Source of the DNA: an uncultured Alphaproteobacteria bacterium
GTDB lineage: Bacteria > Pseudomonadota > Alphaproteobacteria > HIMB59
Length of the DNA: 64,000 nt
Direction: 5' to 3'
Assembly: GCA_902599045.1 (NCBI GenBank)
Contig: CACKEA010000003.1
Location: 124,001-188,000 of the forward strand
The position numbers were made by a program, and so were the translations under genes. The notes below the pieces were generated by a model, which saw only the letters and a list, made by a program, of their open reading frames with translations, did not search any database and was not told where the DNA came from. Positions 36,197-45,763 of the stretch are shown here, one piece after another (within the stretch, counting starts at the first letter, position 1; every line of letters begins with the position of its first letter).

Positions 36197-37559
36197 AAAA
36201 AAAACGAATTTGATTTGATATATCGCCCGCCCCTGCAGTGATAACTATGCTTTCACTTTTATTTAATACAAATTGGTCTAAAAAATTAAATAAATCACTA
36301 TAATTATCAATGTATCTAGTTTTTTGATTGTTTGAAACATTCAAATCATTCACCAAGTTTTTTGAATTTTTCATACCTTCTTTAATACTCTCGCCTGCTT
36401 CATAGGTTTTTAAAATAATTAAGTTATTGGTATTGCTTAATACATGCAAATATTCTTTATATAAATCATTTAATCTGGAGTATCTATGAGGTTCAATTAT
36501 TAAAATAACAATTTTCTTTTTATACAATGATATAATATTAATTAATTTATCTATTTCTGTTGGATGATGCGCATAATCATCGATAAAAGTAGTTTTTTTT
36601 AATTTACCAAGAATATTCATTCTTCTTTTAGTCCCTTTAAAATCAAGGATATGAGATTTTTTTATTTCATATCCTAAGTCATCTATAATGGATAAAACTG
36701 CAGTTAGATTTTTTACATTGTGTTCACCTAATAAATTTGTAGTTAAACTATTTGATATGATTTTTTTGCCTTTATAAATTTGAAATGAAGATTTTTTATC
36801 AGATAACTCTATTAATTTATAACTATAGTTTGCTTTTGTATTTGAGCCAAATGTTTTTAAATTTTTAGAATATTTTTTTAATGAAAAAAGAAAATTATCA
36901 TCATTGTTTATGAAAATTTTTACATCTTTTTTAATTTGACCTAGTATATATTTTTTAATTTTAGATTTAAAGTTGGAGTAGGATTTATAAAAATCAATAT
37001 GCTCTCTATCAACGTTCAAAAATAATAAATATCTTGGACTTAATTTAAATACTGTCCCATCACTCTCATCGGCTTCTACTACTACATAATTACTGTCAGT
37101 AAGATATACATTTTGTCCGAAATTCTGCATAATACCACCAGATATAATAGTAGGGTTTAGACCTGCACGAACTAACAAATGTCCTAAAATAGAAGTAGTT
37201 GAAGTTTTTCCATGTGAACCAGATACAGCAATCGTGAATTTATCTTTGCATATTAACTGAAGAAGTTTAGATCTGTTGTAACAGGGAATTTTATTTTTTT
37301 TTGCTTCTTTAATTTCAGGATTATTTTTAATTGCTGAAGAATAAAATATTATATCTCTATCTTTAATATTTGAAGATTTATGACCTATAAATACTGGGAT
37401 TTTATACTTTTCTAAATTTACAGTATTAGCATTGTGTGCAATATCACTTCCAGTAACATTTATGTTATTTTTTTTTAAATAAATAGCCAAAGCACTCATA
37501 CCAATACCGTTAATTCCAATAATATGAACTTTATTTGATGCTAACTCCGAAAATTTCAT
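36180..37559 (-). CDS. murC: UDP-N-acetylmuramate-L-alanine ligase
   Basis: It adds L-Ala to UDP-MurNAc with ATP. The 459-residue Mur ligase has the N-terminal UDP-binding HIIGINGIGMSALAIYL, the P-loop AVSGSHGKTSTTSI near 112-125, EADESDGT, and HNVKNLTAV. DDYAHHPTEI marks the start of the C-terminal domain. It overlaps murG by 4 bases. Confidence 0.97.
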   Translation of the reverse strand: MKFSELASNKVHIIGINGIGMSALAIYLKKNNINVTGSDIAHNANTVNLEKYKIPVFIGHKSSNIKDRDIIFYSSAIKNNPEIKEAKKNKIPCYNRSKLLQLICKDKFTIAVSGSHGKTSTTSILGHLLVRAGLNPTIISGGIMQNFGQNVYLTDSNYVVVEADESDGTVFKLSPRYLLFLNVDREHIDFYKSYSNFKSKIKKYILGQIKKDVKIFINNDDNFLFSLKKYSKNLKTFGSNTKANYSYKLIELSDKKSSFQIYKGKKIISNSLTTNLLGEHNVKNLTAVLSIIDDLGYEIKKSHILDFKGTKRRMNILGKLKKTTFIDDYAHHPTEIDKLINIISLYKKKIVILIIEPHRYSRLNDLYKEYLHVLSNTNNLIILKTYEAGESIKEGMKNSKNLVNDLNVSNNQKTRYIDNYSDLFNFLDQFVLNKSESIVITAGAGDISNQIRFFYDSRK

Positions 37560-38557
37560 CTAGTGGTGTAACAAATAATTTTTTCAATCGAATAAGGGTT
37601 AATAAGTGAATTGAAATAAAACTGACTTACAATATTTTTTTTATTAGGTATCTGAAATTTTTTTAAACTCATGTTTTGAGAAAAGAAATATCTTAAATTA
37701 AGTTTTTGGTGTTGATCTCTAGATATTAAGTGAGGCATAAAGTAGACATTATTAGTATGATATAAAATTTCATTAATAGAGCCTGAACCTGATCTAGAAA
37801 GTATAAGATCATATTCTTTAAAATTAAGATTATTTTTAAAGATAAAAAATGAACAATTATCATTATCTAAAAGATCCTGATATTTTTTTTTATAAATATT
37901 TGTATGAGAGTCTGGTATTTGAATAAAAAATTTAATTTTTTCTAAATATGTCCTATCTAAAATCTTAATTTTCTCTAACAATTTATTATTTAATTCTAAC
38001 GAACCTGCGCTACCTCCCATTAATAAAATATTTACAAACTTATCATCAAGTTTTTCTCTTAATTTATTTGTATCTAAAAAAAAGTTACCAACAAATATTT
38101 CTTTACTACGCATATTAACTTTTGGAAAGGAAATGAATGCGTTTTTTGCAATTAAATAATTTATTTTATTAGCTAAACCATAAATAAAATTTTGCTCATG
38201 AATATAAATTTTATTTGATGAAAAAAAAATAATATTAAATAATTTTGAAATTAACAATATAGGAGTTGTAATAAAGCCACCAAAACCTATCAATATTAAC
38301 TTTCTATTGAATAGAAATAGCATTGATAATTTTAAAAATATTTTTAACATAAAGGAAAATTTATTTTTAGAGCTTACTATAAGTTTATTTACTTTATCAT
38401 TTTTAATTTTTTCTAAATACTTTTTTCCTATTTCATTTGTTATAAAGAGTATTTCATTTGATGCTTTAATATCACTTAAATTATTAAGATATTTTATTGC
38501 GGGTAGAATATGACCTGCCGATGACCCTGCTATTATGATAAATTTAATTTTTTTCAA
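37556..38557 (-). CDS. murG: Lipid II synthase MurG
   Basis: MurG is the GT28-family glycosyltransferase that adds GlcNAc to lipid I at the inner face of the membrane. At 333 residues it is shorter than usual (about 355). The N-terminal glycine loop is AGSSAGHILPA, a variant of GGTGGHxxPA. LIGFGGFITTPILL, LLMGGSAGSLELN and LSRSGSGSINEI (donor site) are conserved. It is divergent, with two Gly of the first loop replaced by Ser and Ala. It overlaps the small membrane protein gene upstream by 14 bases. Confidence 0.9.
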   Translation of the reverse strand: MKKIKFIIIAGSSAGHILPAIKYLNNLSDIKASNEILFITNEIGKKYLEKIKNDKVNKLIVSSKNKFSFMLKIFLKLSMLFLFNRKLILIGFGGFITTPILLISKLFNIIFFSSNKIYIHEQNFIYGLANKINYLIAKNAFISFPKVNMRSKEIFVGNFFLDTNKLREKLDDKFVNILLMGGSAGSLELNNKLLEKIKILDRTYLEKIKFFIQIPDSHTNIYKKKYQDLLDNDNCSFFIFKNNLNFKEYDLILSRSGSGSINEILYHTNNVYFMPHLISRDQHQKLNLRYFFSQNMSLKKFQIPNKKNIVSQFYFNSLINPYSIEKIICYTTR

Positions 38558-38819
38558 TAACTATTTCTTTCAAGACTTTATTTGTTTCAATGTCTTTAAT
38601 TTGAAAAATTGCTTTGTTATCAAGTATAAACTTTTGCTGGTATTTATTTTCATTAATTAAGTAAACATCATTTAAATCAATATTTTTATTATTTATCATT
38701 GTGGAATTATTGTTATTGCTCATTTTATAGAAAACACCAAAAATAATTGCTATTATTCCTGCAATTATTAATAAACCTTGAATAATAACGAGGCTTAATA
38801 AAAGTTTTTTTTTTAACAT
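38544..38819 (-). CDS. Small single-pass membrane protein, DUF6476-like
   Basis: A 91-residue protein with one long hydrophobic helix (about 5-30, LLLSLVIIQGLLIIAGIIAIIF) and a short C-terminal domain ending FQIKDIETNKVLKEIVIEK. The layout resembles DUF6476, small membrane proteins of alphaproteobacteria that I recall near RluA-type genes; here an RluA-family gene lies just 7 bases away on the other strand. The family link comes from memory of the pattern, not a search. It precedes murG and overlaps it. Its function is unknown. Confidence 0.6.
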   Translation of the reverse strand: MLKKKLLLSLVIIQGLLIIAGIIAIIFGVFYKMSNNNNSTMINNKNIDLNDVYLINENKYQQKFILDNKAIFQIKDIETNKVLKEIVIEKN

Positions 38820-38826
38820 ATATCCT

Positions 38827-39576
38827 ATGAATAAATCATATAACTATAAAGATTTTAGAATAGAAATATTATACGAGGATAGTGATATAGCAATATTAAA
38901 TAAACCCTCTGGACTTCTTACGCACAAAAAAAATGAATTTGATGAGAGCCCAAGCTTGCAGGATAGTCTGAAAAATCAATTTACAATAGATGATGGTGAG
39001 AAATTTAAAGAAGGTATTGTTCATCGTCTGGATAAAGACACAAGTGGAATTATAATAATCACAAAAAATCTTTCCTCTAAAAATAAATTTAGAGAAATGT
39101 TTAAAGAAAGAAATATAAAAAAAAATTACCTAGCTTTTGCATATGGTGTTCTTAACCAAAATAACATTGAGATAAATAGAAATATTACAAGAAATAAAAT
39201 TCAGAGAACCAAATTTTACATTTCAGATAATCTTGGAAAAAATGCAATTACTAAAGTCTCAAATATTAAAACCTTTCATGGTTCAATAAGTCTTTTAGAT
39301 TGTGAAATTATTACAGGTAGAACCCATCAAATTAGAGTTCACCTTTTAAGCTTAGGTCTTCCAATTATTGGGGATAAAGATTACAGCTTTAATAAAGAAC
39401 AAAAATTTCGTTTGAATAATATGACTGATAATCTTAGAAATTTAGTTTCATTATTTCCAAGGCAAGCGTTACACTCACACAAGATAGAATTTAATCATCC
39501 AATTTTAGAAAAACACATTATAATTACTTGTGATTTACCTAACGACATGAAAGATCTAAATAATAATTTACAATGA
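38827..39576 (+). CDS. RluA-family 23S/tRNA pseudouridine synthase
   Basis: A 249-residue pseudouridine synthase. The catalytic motif is HRLDKDTSGIIIITKN with the nucleophilic Asp, preceded by the LNKPSGLLTH segment and followed by GRTHQIRVHL. It lacks an N-terminal S4 domain, unlike RluC/RluD, and is short like RluA, so the target site is uncertain. In alphaproteobacteria an RluA-family gene commonly precedes rpoH, as here, with a 4-base ATGA overlap. Confidence 0.88.
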   Translation: MNKSYNYKDFRIEILYEDSDIAILNKPSGLLTHKKNEFDESPSLQDSLKNQFTIDDGEKFKEGIVHRLDKDTSGIIIITKNLSSKNKFREMFKERNIKKNYLAFAYGVLNQNNIEINRNITRNKIQRTKFYISDNLGKNAITKVSNIKTFHGSISLLDCEIITGRTHQIRVHLLSLGLPIIGDKDYSFNKEQKFRLNNMTDNLRNLVSLFPRQALHSHKIEFNHPILEKHIIITCDLPNDMKDLNNNLQ

Positions 39577-40466
39577 ACATAGAAAATAAAAATTTACTAC
39601 CTGTCATTACCTCTGAAAATGATGTTTATCCATATTTAAAAAAAATAAATCAGTTTCCTATTTTGACAGATGAAGAGGAAAGAAGACTTGCTATAGATTG
39701 GCTCAAAAATGGGGATACAAAAGCTGCTCAAAAACTTGTTACTAGCCATTTGCGTTTAGTTGCAAAAATAGCTATGGGTTACAAAGGATATGGCTTACCT
39801 TTATTTGATTTAATTTCTGAGGGTAATTTGGGTCTTATTCAAGCTATAAGAAAATTTGATCCTGAAAAGGGGTTTAGACTAGCAACATATGCTATATGGT
39901 GGATTAGAGCCTCTATTCAAGAGTATGTTTTACACAGTTGGTCTCTTGTTAAAATTGGAACCACGGCAGCTCAAAAAAAGCTTTTTTTTAATCTTCGACG
40001 TCTTAGAAATCAACTTAAAAAATATGAAGAGGGTTACCTAACTAATGATCAAATTAAATCTATATCAGATGATCTTGAGGTAACGCAGGAAGAAGTAAAG
40101 CAAATGGAAGGTAGGGTCTTTAATCAAGATTTTTCATTAAACACTCCTCTAAATGACGAAAATGACTCAGAATGGATAGATCAAGTAGAAGATGAAACAA
40201 TAGACACTGTATCGAAAGTTGAACAAGATGACGAATTAAAAAAAAGGAAAGCACTTTATAAACAAGCAGTTACAAAACTCGAACCTAGAGAAATAGAGAT
40301 ATTAACTGCAAGACGTTTGGATGAGGAGCCAAAAACATTAGAGGACTTGAGCCAGCAATACTCAATCAGTAGAGAAAGAGTCAGGCAAATAGAAAATAAG
40401 GCTATAAAAAAAATTCAAGATGAGATTAAAATAATCTCTGACCAAAAACTTTTACCAAAAACTTGA
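39573..40466 (+). CDS. rpoH: RNA polymerase sigma-32 (heat shock) factor
   Basis: A group 3 sigma factor of 297 residues. Region 2 has HLRLVAKIA, ISEGNLGLIQAIRKFDPEKGF and TYAIWWIRASIQEYVL. The RpoH box is QKKLFFNLR at 134-142, which marks sigma-32. Region 4 has LSQQYSISRERVRQIENKA near the C-terminus. It would direct chaperone and protease genes; FtsH, which degrades RpoH in E. coli, is encoded nearby at 43795-45726. It starts within the stop of the pseudouridine synthase gene and is separated from the end of purA by one base. Confidence 0.97.
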   Translation: MNIENKNLLPVITSENDVYPYLKKINQFPILTDEEERRLAIDWLKNGDTKAAQKLVTSHLRLVAKIAMGYKGYGLPLFDLISEGNLGLIQAIRKFDPEKGFRLATYAIWWIRASIQEYVLHSWSLVKIGTTAAQKKLFFNLRRLRNQLKKYEEGYLTNDQIKSISDDLEVTQEEVKQMEGRVFNQDFSLNTPLNDENDSEWIDQVEDETIDTVSKVEQDDELKKRKALYKQAVTKLEPREIEILTARRLDEEPKTLEDLSQQYSISRERVRQIENKAIKKIQDEIKIISDQKLLPKT

Positions 40467-40467
40467 A

Positions 40468-41721
40468 TTATCTGATAATTGTTTGATTTCTTTCTGGTCC
40501 GAGTGAAATAATTTTAATGGGGATATTCAAATAATTCTCAATATATGAGATGTATTTTTTTAGATTGACCGGGAGTTTTTCAAAGTTACTTAAATCTTCA
40601 ATCTCACCCCAAGTTAAGAATACCTCAAAATCACTGTTTTCTAAAGACAATGACTCCAAAATATCGCTTTCACTAAAATTTACATCTTCGTATTTTTTTG
40701 AATTATAGCTTTTGCATACTTTAATTTCTGAAAGATTATTTAAAACATCAGCTTTAGTCATGCAAAGTTCATTTACACGGTTTATTTCACAGCTATATTT
40801 TAAAGATACTAGGTCAAGCCAACCGCACCTTCTTTTTCTTTTTGTAACTGTTCCAATCTCAACACCTTTTTCAACTATATAGTCACCAATATCATCAAAT
40901 AATTCAGATGGAAATGGACCATTTCCAACTCTGGTAGCGTAGGCTTTAAATATTCCAACTGTTTGATAATCAACTTGTAATGCTGAACCAATAACTATAT
41001 TTGATGAAACAGTATTTGATGAAGTCACAAAAGGATATGATCCATGATCTAAGTCAAGTAATGCACCTTGAGCACCCTCAAATAAAATTTTTTTATTTTT
41101 AAATTCTTTTTTTATTTGAGAATTATCAACTATTAGCTCATTAACTACATCATAGAAAATAAGTAAATCTTGAATTGTTTGTTCTATATTAATTTTACTC
41201 TCATTAAAACTTTCTAGGATAGGGTCATAAAACTTCTTTATCGAATACATTTTTTCTTCAATAATTTGTTTAGATTTTAAGTCATAGAGTTTGATACTTT
41301 TTCTTCCAACTTTATCTTGATATGCAGGGCCAATACCCTTTGAAGTAGTACCAATTTTTTTTTCAGTATTTAAAATTGACTCGTTTATTTTATCAAGTTG
41401 TTTGTGATAATCTAAGATTAAAGAAATATTTGATGAAAGGTATATCTTGGGATTATTAATTTTTTTTTTAATTTGATCATACTCATTAGAAAAATGATTA
41501 GGATCAAGCACCATACCTTGACCTAGAAAACAGATTTTACCTCGAATAACACCTGATGGAATAAGATTTAATTTATATGTTGTATCATCAACTATTACTG
41601 TATGTCCGGCATTATTACCACCTTGGTATCTTACTACTAAATCGAAATCTTCAGAGAGATAGTCAACTATTTTACCCTTACCTTCATCACCCCACTGAAG
41701 TCCAATAACTGCTTTATTCAT
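40468..41721 (-). CDS. purA: Adenylosuccinate synthetase
   Basis: It joins IMP and aspartate with GTP to adenylosuccinate on the way to AMP. The 417-residue protein starts AVIGLQWGDEGKGKIVDYL with the GTP P-loop, then NNAGHTV, TSKGIGPAYQDKVGR, FEGAQGALLDLDHGSYPFVTSSN and TRVGNGPFPSE. The GTP-binding and Asp-binding C-terminal parts are complete. It shares one base with the hisZ stop (TAATG). The hisZ-purA order is common in alphaproteobacteria. Confidence 0.98.
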   Translation of the reverse strand: MNKAVIGLQWGDEGKGKIVDYLSEDFDLVVRYQGGNNAGHTVIVDDTTYKLNLIPSGVIRGKICFLGQGMVLDPNHFSNEYDQIKKKINNPKIYLSSNISLILDYHKQLDKINESILNTEKKIGTTSKGIGPAYQDKVGRKSIKLYDLKSKQIIEEKMYSIKKFYDPILESFNESKINIEQTIQDLLIFYDVVNELIVDNSQIKKEFKNKKILFEGAQGALLDLDHGSYPFVTSSNTVSSNIVIGSALQVDYQTVGIFKAYATRVGNGPFPSELFDDIGDYIVEKGVEIGTVTKRKRRCGWLDLVSLKYSCEINRVNELCMTKADVLNNLSEIKVCKSYNSKKYEDVNFSESDILESLSLENSDFEVFLTWGEIEDLSNFEKLPVNLKKYISYIENYLNIPIKIISLGPERNQTIIR

Positions 41722-42425
41722 TAAATTAATTCGGCAATGTAATCAACATTACATGAGAAACCAAATCCCTCTAATTTTTTTAAATTTTTTTTATATTGAT
41801 ACCCACCACCTTGGGCTATTATTTTTTTTGAAATATTTGAATAAACATAAAAAAATATATCTTGATGATAATCCTGAGAGAAAAAATTTTTTTCCAAATT
41901 TAGTTCAAAGGGAGCTTTAATATTTTTTTTGAAAATATTTACAAATTTCGAGATGTTATTTTTTTGGTTACTACTTTCTAAAAGATAACTTATATTCTTA
42001 CTAATTCTTGGGTCAGTAAAAACATAAGTATAGTTTTTTTTAAGTATGTTTTTCAAAATGCTATCTAAAATCTCTAAAACTTCTTTGAAAGATTTATTTT
42101 TGGGTAAGTTTATAATTTCAACACCATGTTGTCTAAATTGTTTAAAATTATTATTCATTTTATTTTTTTTGAAAACATCTCCCATATAATAAAGGTAGTG
42201 TTTAGAATTTGAATCATGTGTCAAAATTGTATTTATTACTTGACCGGTAATATCTGATCTAAGGGTAGCCTCAGAGAGAGATTTTAAAGATTTATTTTCA
42301 ATTACAGATGTAAAAATTCTTAAAAATTTATTATTAGAGCTAAGAATTTTAGTAAAAGAGTTATCAAGGCTTTCATATTTTAAAGCCGTTTTAGCATATT
42401 TTGTGTCAAAAGAGTTAACAAGCAT
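41721..42425 (-). CDS. hisZ: ATP phosphoribosyltransferase regulatory subunit-like protein (shortened HisZ)
   Basis: A 234-residue protein related to the HisRS catalytic core. The class II motifs are weak but ordered: TLRSDITGQV near 53-62, YYMGDVFKK...FRQHGVEII (motif 2 region) near 79-105, and AQGGGYQYKKNLKKLEGFGFSC (motif 3) near the end. HisZ regulates the short-form HisG in histidine synthesis. Usual HisZ is 330-390 residues, and this one lacks the N-terminal lead and much of the insertion between motifs 2 and 3. Position ahead of purA supports the call. Whether it still regulates HisG is open. Confidence 0.7.
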   Translation of the reverse strand: MLVNSFDTKYAKTALKYESLDNSFTKILSSNNKFLRIFTSVIENKSLKSLSEATLRSDITGQVINTILTHDSNSKHYLYYMGDVFKKNKMNNNFKQFRQHGVEIINLPKNKSFKEVLEILDSILKNILKKNYTYVFTDPRISKNISYLLESSNQKNNISKFVNIFKKNIKAPFELNLEKNFFSQDYHQDIFFYVYSNISKKIIAQGGGYQYKKNLKKLEGFGFSCNVDYIAELI

Positions 42426-43767
42426 CCGAGATTACTTTAATTATTTGTGTTTTTAATTTATTTAGAATACTTACTTTTATATTTCTTTTCTTATATTGCA
42501 AGTTCACTCTTAAAAGTGGCTCTGTGCCAGAAGGACGAATATTGTAATAAATATCTAAGTTTTTAAATAATTTATTTATGTTTTGATAAATACTTTCTTG
42601 AAATAAATAAAATTTTTCTCTATCTATCCTTTGATTTATATTTATCACCTCAAATAAATCAATACCTTTTCTTAACTCTGATAACTTTTTGTTTTTTTTT
42701 AGAATTAGAGTTAAAAGTCTGATAGCTGTCGTCATACCATCACCTATCAGTATGTCATCTTTAAATATAAAATGTCCAGATGGTTCACCTCCAAAAAAGT
42801 ATTTATGATCGATTATTTGTTTAAGAATATTTTTATCACCTACTTTTACTCTTTTTAATTTTAAACCTAATTTTTTTAGAGAAATATCAAGCCCATAATT
42901 TGCAATTTCATTTGTTACAACTATTGATCCTTTTTTGATTTTATTTTCAGATAAATAATATTTAGCTAGAATATAAATTAACTCCTCTCCACTTAATACC
43001 TTACCCTTTTCATCAATAATTACGACTCGGTCACCATCTCCATCTAAACAAATACCAATATCGCATTTTTTTTTCTTTACTAAATCTGATGCTTTTAGCG
43101 GAAATAAAGAGCCACAGTTATGATTGATGTTTATGCCAGAGGGATTATTTCCAATAGTGTGAAGGTTTAAACCTAGTTCAAATAAAACTTCTGGTGCTAC
43201 TTTATATGAAGCTCCATTTGCACAATCTAAAGTTACTTTCAATTTACTATAATTTAGATTTCTATCAGCATTCTGTTTGAGAGCCTCAGAATATCTCCCT
43301 AGAGCATTTTTGAGTCTAATTGCTTTACCATAATTTGACGGTTTAATTTTAAAATTATCAAAGTCATAATTAAAAAATAAATCTTCTATTTTATTTTCAT
43401 CTTCAGGAGAAATTTTAAGACCTTGACCTGAAAAGAATTTCAATCCGTTATCTTTATATGGATTATGAGAGGCCGTAATCATTACAGAAAAGTCTGCCCT
43501 AAGTGACTTACCAAGTACTGTTAAAGCAGGTGTAGGTAAAGGCCCTACTAAAATTACATCTATTCCCATTGAGATAAAGCCTGATGTTAAAGCTGGTTCG
43601 AATATGTAACCAGACAATCTTGTATCTTTATTAATAACTACTCTTGATATTGAATTTTTTTTATTTAAAACAAGCGATGATGCTCTAGCTAGTTTAAGTA
43701 CGTTTTCAGCAGTTAAAGGGTATTTTCCAACTTCGCCTCTTATTCCATCAGTGCCAAATAATCTCAT
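42415..43767 (-). CDS. glmM: Phosphoglucosamine mutase
   Basis: GlmM turns glucosamine 6-phosphate into glucosamine 1-phosphate, between GlmS and GlmU. The 450-residue protein starts LFGTDGIRGEVGKYPLTAE, has the phosphoserine loop ITASHNPYKDNGLKFF, the metal loop LDGDGDRV near 242-249, the sugar loop GGEPSGHFIF and the phosphate-binding RPSGTEPLLRV. It follows ftsH, as in many proteobacteria, with 27 bases between. Confidence 0.97.
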   Translation of the reverse strand: MRLFGTDGIRGEVGKYPLTAENVLKLARASSLVLNKKNSISRVVINKDTRLSGYIFEPALTSGFISMGIDVILVGPLPTPALTVLGKSLRADFSVMITASHNPYKDNGLKFFSGQGLKISPEDENKIEDLFFNYDFDNFKIKPSNYGKAIRLKNALGRYSEALKQNADRNLNYSKLKVTLDCANGASYKVAPEVLFELGLNLHTIGNNPSGININHNCGSLFPLKASDLVKKKKCDIGICLDGDGDRVVIIDEKGKVLSGEELIYILAKYYLSENKIKKGSIVVTNEIANYGLDISLKKLGLKLKRVKVGDKNILKQIIDHKYFFGGEPSGHFIFKDDILIGDGMTTAIRLLTLILKKNKKLSELRKGIDLFEVININQRIDREKFYLFQESIYQNINKLFKNLDIYYNIRPSGTEPLLRVNLQYKKRNIKVSILNKLKTQIIKVISDAC

Positions 43768-43794
43768 TAGAGATATTTAATATTGGAATAATTG

Positions 43795-45726
43795 TTAATT
43801 TGGAAGAGGAAAATTTTGATCTTTTGTAAAAGAAGGTAAAGGACCCTTACTTTGGGTTTCTTTTTTATTACCTGTATTATCATCAGAACTATCAGAAGAT
43901 AAATCGTCGTCTCTTTTAGGCATAATACCCTTGATTAAGTTTTGTATCTCCTCACCAGTTAAAGTCTCATACTCTAAAAGCCCTTTAGCAATTGTGTGAA
44001 GGTCCTTAATATTTTCGTTTAATATTTTTCTTGCTTTTGTCTCAGCCTCTTCAACAAGACGAATAACTTCTTGGTCAATAATTCTTGCTGTTTCTTCTGA
44101 AATATTTTTAGATTGTGTTACAGAGTGTCCTAGAAAAACTTCTTCTTGGTTACCTGTGTATCTAACCCTTCCAAGTTTATCGCTATAGCCCATTTGAGTA
44201 ACCATTGCTCTAGCTAGGTTTGTTACTTGTTGAATATCTCCGGCAGCTCCAGAACCTATTTTATCAGGTCCAAAAATTAACTCTTCAGCTATTCTTGCAG
44301 CAACTGTAACAACTAATTTATCTAGATATTCATCTTTACGATGGATTACTTTATCTTGCTCTGGAACACTCATCACAAAACCGAGTGCTCTACCTGTAGG
44401 AATAATTGACGATTTATATATTGGATCTGCGTGTTTACAATGCAAATTAGCCAATGCATGGCCCGCTTCATGATAAGCAATTACCTCTTTCTCACCATCA
44501 GAAATGATTTTTGATTTATTTTGAGTACCAAGCATAACTTTATCTTTAGCGTCTTCAAAATCATCCATTGTTACAATTTTTTTATTCTTTCTGGCTGCTA
44601 TAAGAGCAGCTTCATTTACTATGTTAGCCAAATCAGCACCTGAAAAACCTGGGGTTGATCTTGCAATAGCTATAGTCTTGACAGATTTATCCATCTTAAT
44701 TTTTCTTGTATGAACTTTTAAAATTTTGTCTCTACCAATGATATCTGGGGCTGGAACCACAACTTGTCTATCAAATCTTCCAGGTCTTAGTAAAGCTGGA
44801 TCGAGAACATCAGGTCTATTAGTTGCTGCAACTATTATTACACCTTCATTAGCCTCAAAACCGTCCATTTCGACAAGAAGCTGATTTAAAGTTTGTTCTC
44901 TTTCGTCATTACCTCCGCCTAATCCGGCACCTCTGTGCCTTCCAACCGCATCTATTTCATCGATAAATATAATACAAGGTGCATTTTTCTTTCCTTGTTC
45001 AAACATATCTCTAACTCTACTAGCTCCGACACCAACAAACATCTCAACAAAATCTGAACCAGATATTGAGAAAAAAGGTACACCTGCTTCACCGGCAATT
45101 GCTCTTGCAAGAAGAGTCTTACCAGTGCCTGGAGGTCCAACTAACAGAGCACCTTTTGGAATTTTAGCGCCTAACCTCTGAAATTTATGAGGGTCTTTTA
45201 AAAATGATACAACCTCTTCTAATTCTTGTTTAGCTTCATCAATTCCAGCAACATCATTAAAAGTAACTTTTTGTTTATTTTCATTTAATAATTTAGCTTT
45301 TGATCTTCCAAATCCTAATGCGCCTCCTCCTTTACCTGATTGCATTTGGCGCATAAAAAATATCCAAACACCAATAAGCAACAGCATAGGAAACCATGAA
45401 ACAAATATACTTAATAATGGGTGCATTCCGGATTGTTCAGGTTTTGCGTTTATAGCTACCTCATTATCACTCAGGGTTTCAATAAGATTAGGGTCTCTTG
45501 GAGCATAGGTTGTGAAATCAACACCATCCATAGTTTGACCAAAAATATTATTTCCTTGAATTTCAACTGATTTTATCTCACCATTTTGAGCTTTATCTAA
45601 TAAAGTTGAGTAAGTGTAACTGACAGAAGAATAATCTCTTTGGGAATTCTTAAATACATTAAATAGGCCTAATAGAATAAGGCTGATAATAATCCAGACA
45701 AATATATTTTTGGAGAAGTTTTTCAT
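43795..45726 (-). CDS. ftsH: ATP-dependent zinc metalloprotease FtsH
   Basis: A membrane-bound AAA+ protease of 643 residues that degrades misfolded membrane proteins and, in related bacteria, RpoH and LpxC. Two membrane helices flank a periplasmic domain (about 6-24 and 106-125). Walker A is GPPGTGKT at 197-204, Walker [10 protein letters not shown] near 254-262, the SRH follows with RPGRFDRQ, and the zinc site HEAGH is at 419-423. The C-terminus is short and acidic/polar. It lies between tilS and glmM on one strand. Confidence 0.98.
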   Translation of the reverse strand: MKNFSKNIFVWIIISLILLGLFNVFKNSQRDYSSVSYTYSTLLDKAQNGEIKSVEIQGNNIFGQTMDGVDFTTYAPRDPNLIETLSDNEVAINAKPEQSGMHPLLSIFVSWFPMLLLIGVWIFFMRQMQSGKGGGALGFGRSKAKLLNENKQKVTFNDVAGIDEAKQELEEVVSFLKDPHKFQRLGAKIPKGALLVGPPGTGKTLLARAIAGEAGVPFFSISGSDFVEMFVGVGASRVRDMFEQGKKNAPCIIFIDEIDAVGRHRGAGLGGGNDEREQTLNQLLVEMDGFEANEGVIIVAATNRPDVLDPALLRPGRFDRQVVVPAPDIIGRDKILKVHTRKIKMDKSVKTIAIARSTPGFSGADLANIVNEAALIAARKNKKIVTMDDFEDAKDKVMLGTQNKSKIISDGEKEVIAYHEAGHALANLHCKHADPIYKSSIIPTGRALGFVMSVPEQDKVIHRKDEYLDKLVVTVAARIAEELIFGPDKIGSGAAGDIQQVTNLARAMVTQMGYSDKLGRVRYTGNQEEVFLGHSVTQSKNISEETARIIDQEVIRLVEEAETKARKILNENIKDLHTIAKGLLEYETLTGEEIQNLIKGIMPKRDDDLSSDSSDDNTGNKKETQSKGPLPSFTKDQNFPLPN

Positions 45727-45763
45727 ATTATTAATATAGTTAGTGTTACTTACGTTTAAAGTA

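Noticed and set aside
40466-40480. AATTAT-CTG-ATAATT hairpin at the rpoH/purA junction as terminator
   Set aside because: Six A/T pairs only; too weak to claim, and expected by chance in this base composition.
44952-45140. Second frame inside ftsH on the same strand
   Set aside because: It is a frame-shifted copy of the conserved AAA+ part of ftsH, with no ribosome site; ftsH itself is intact, so it is not evidence of a frameshift.
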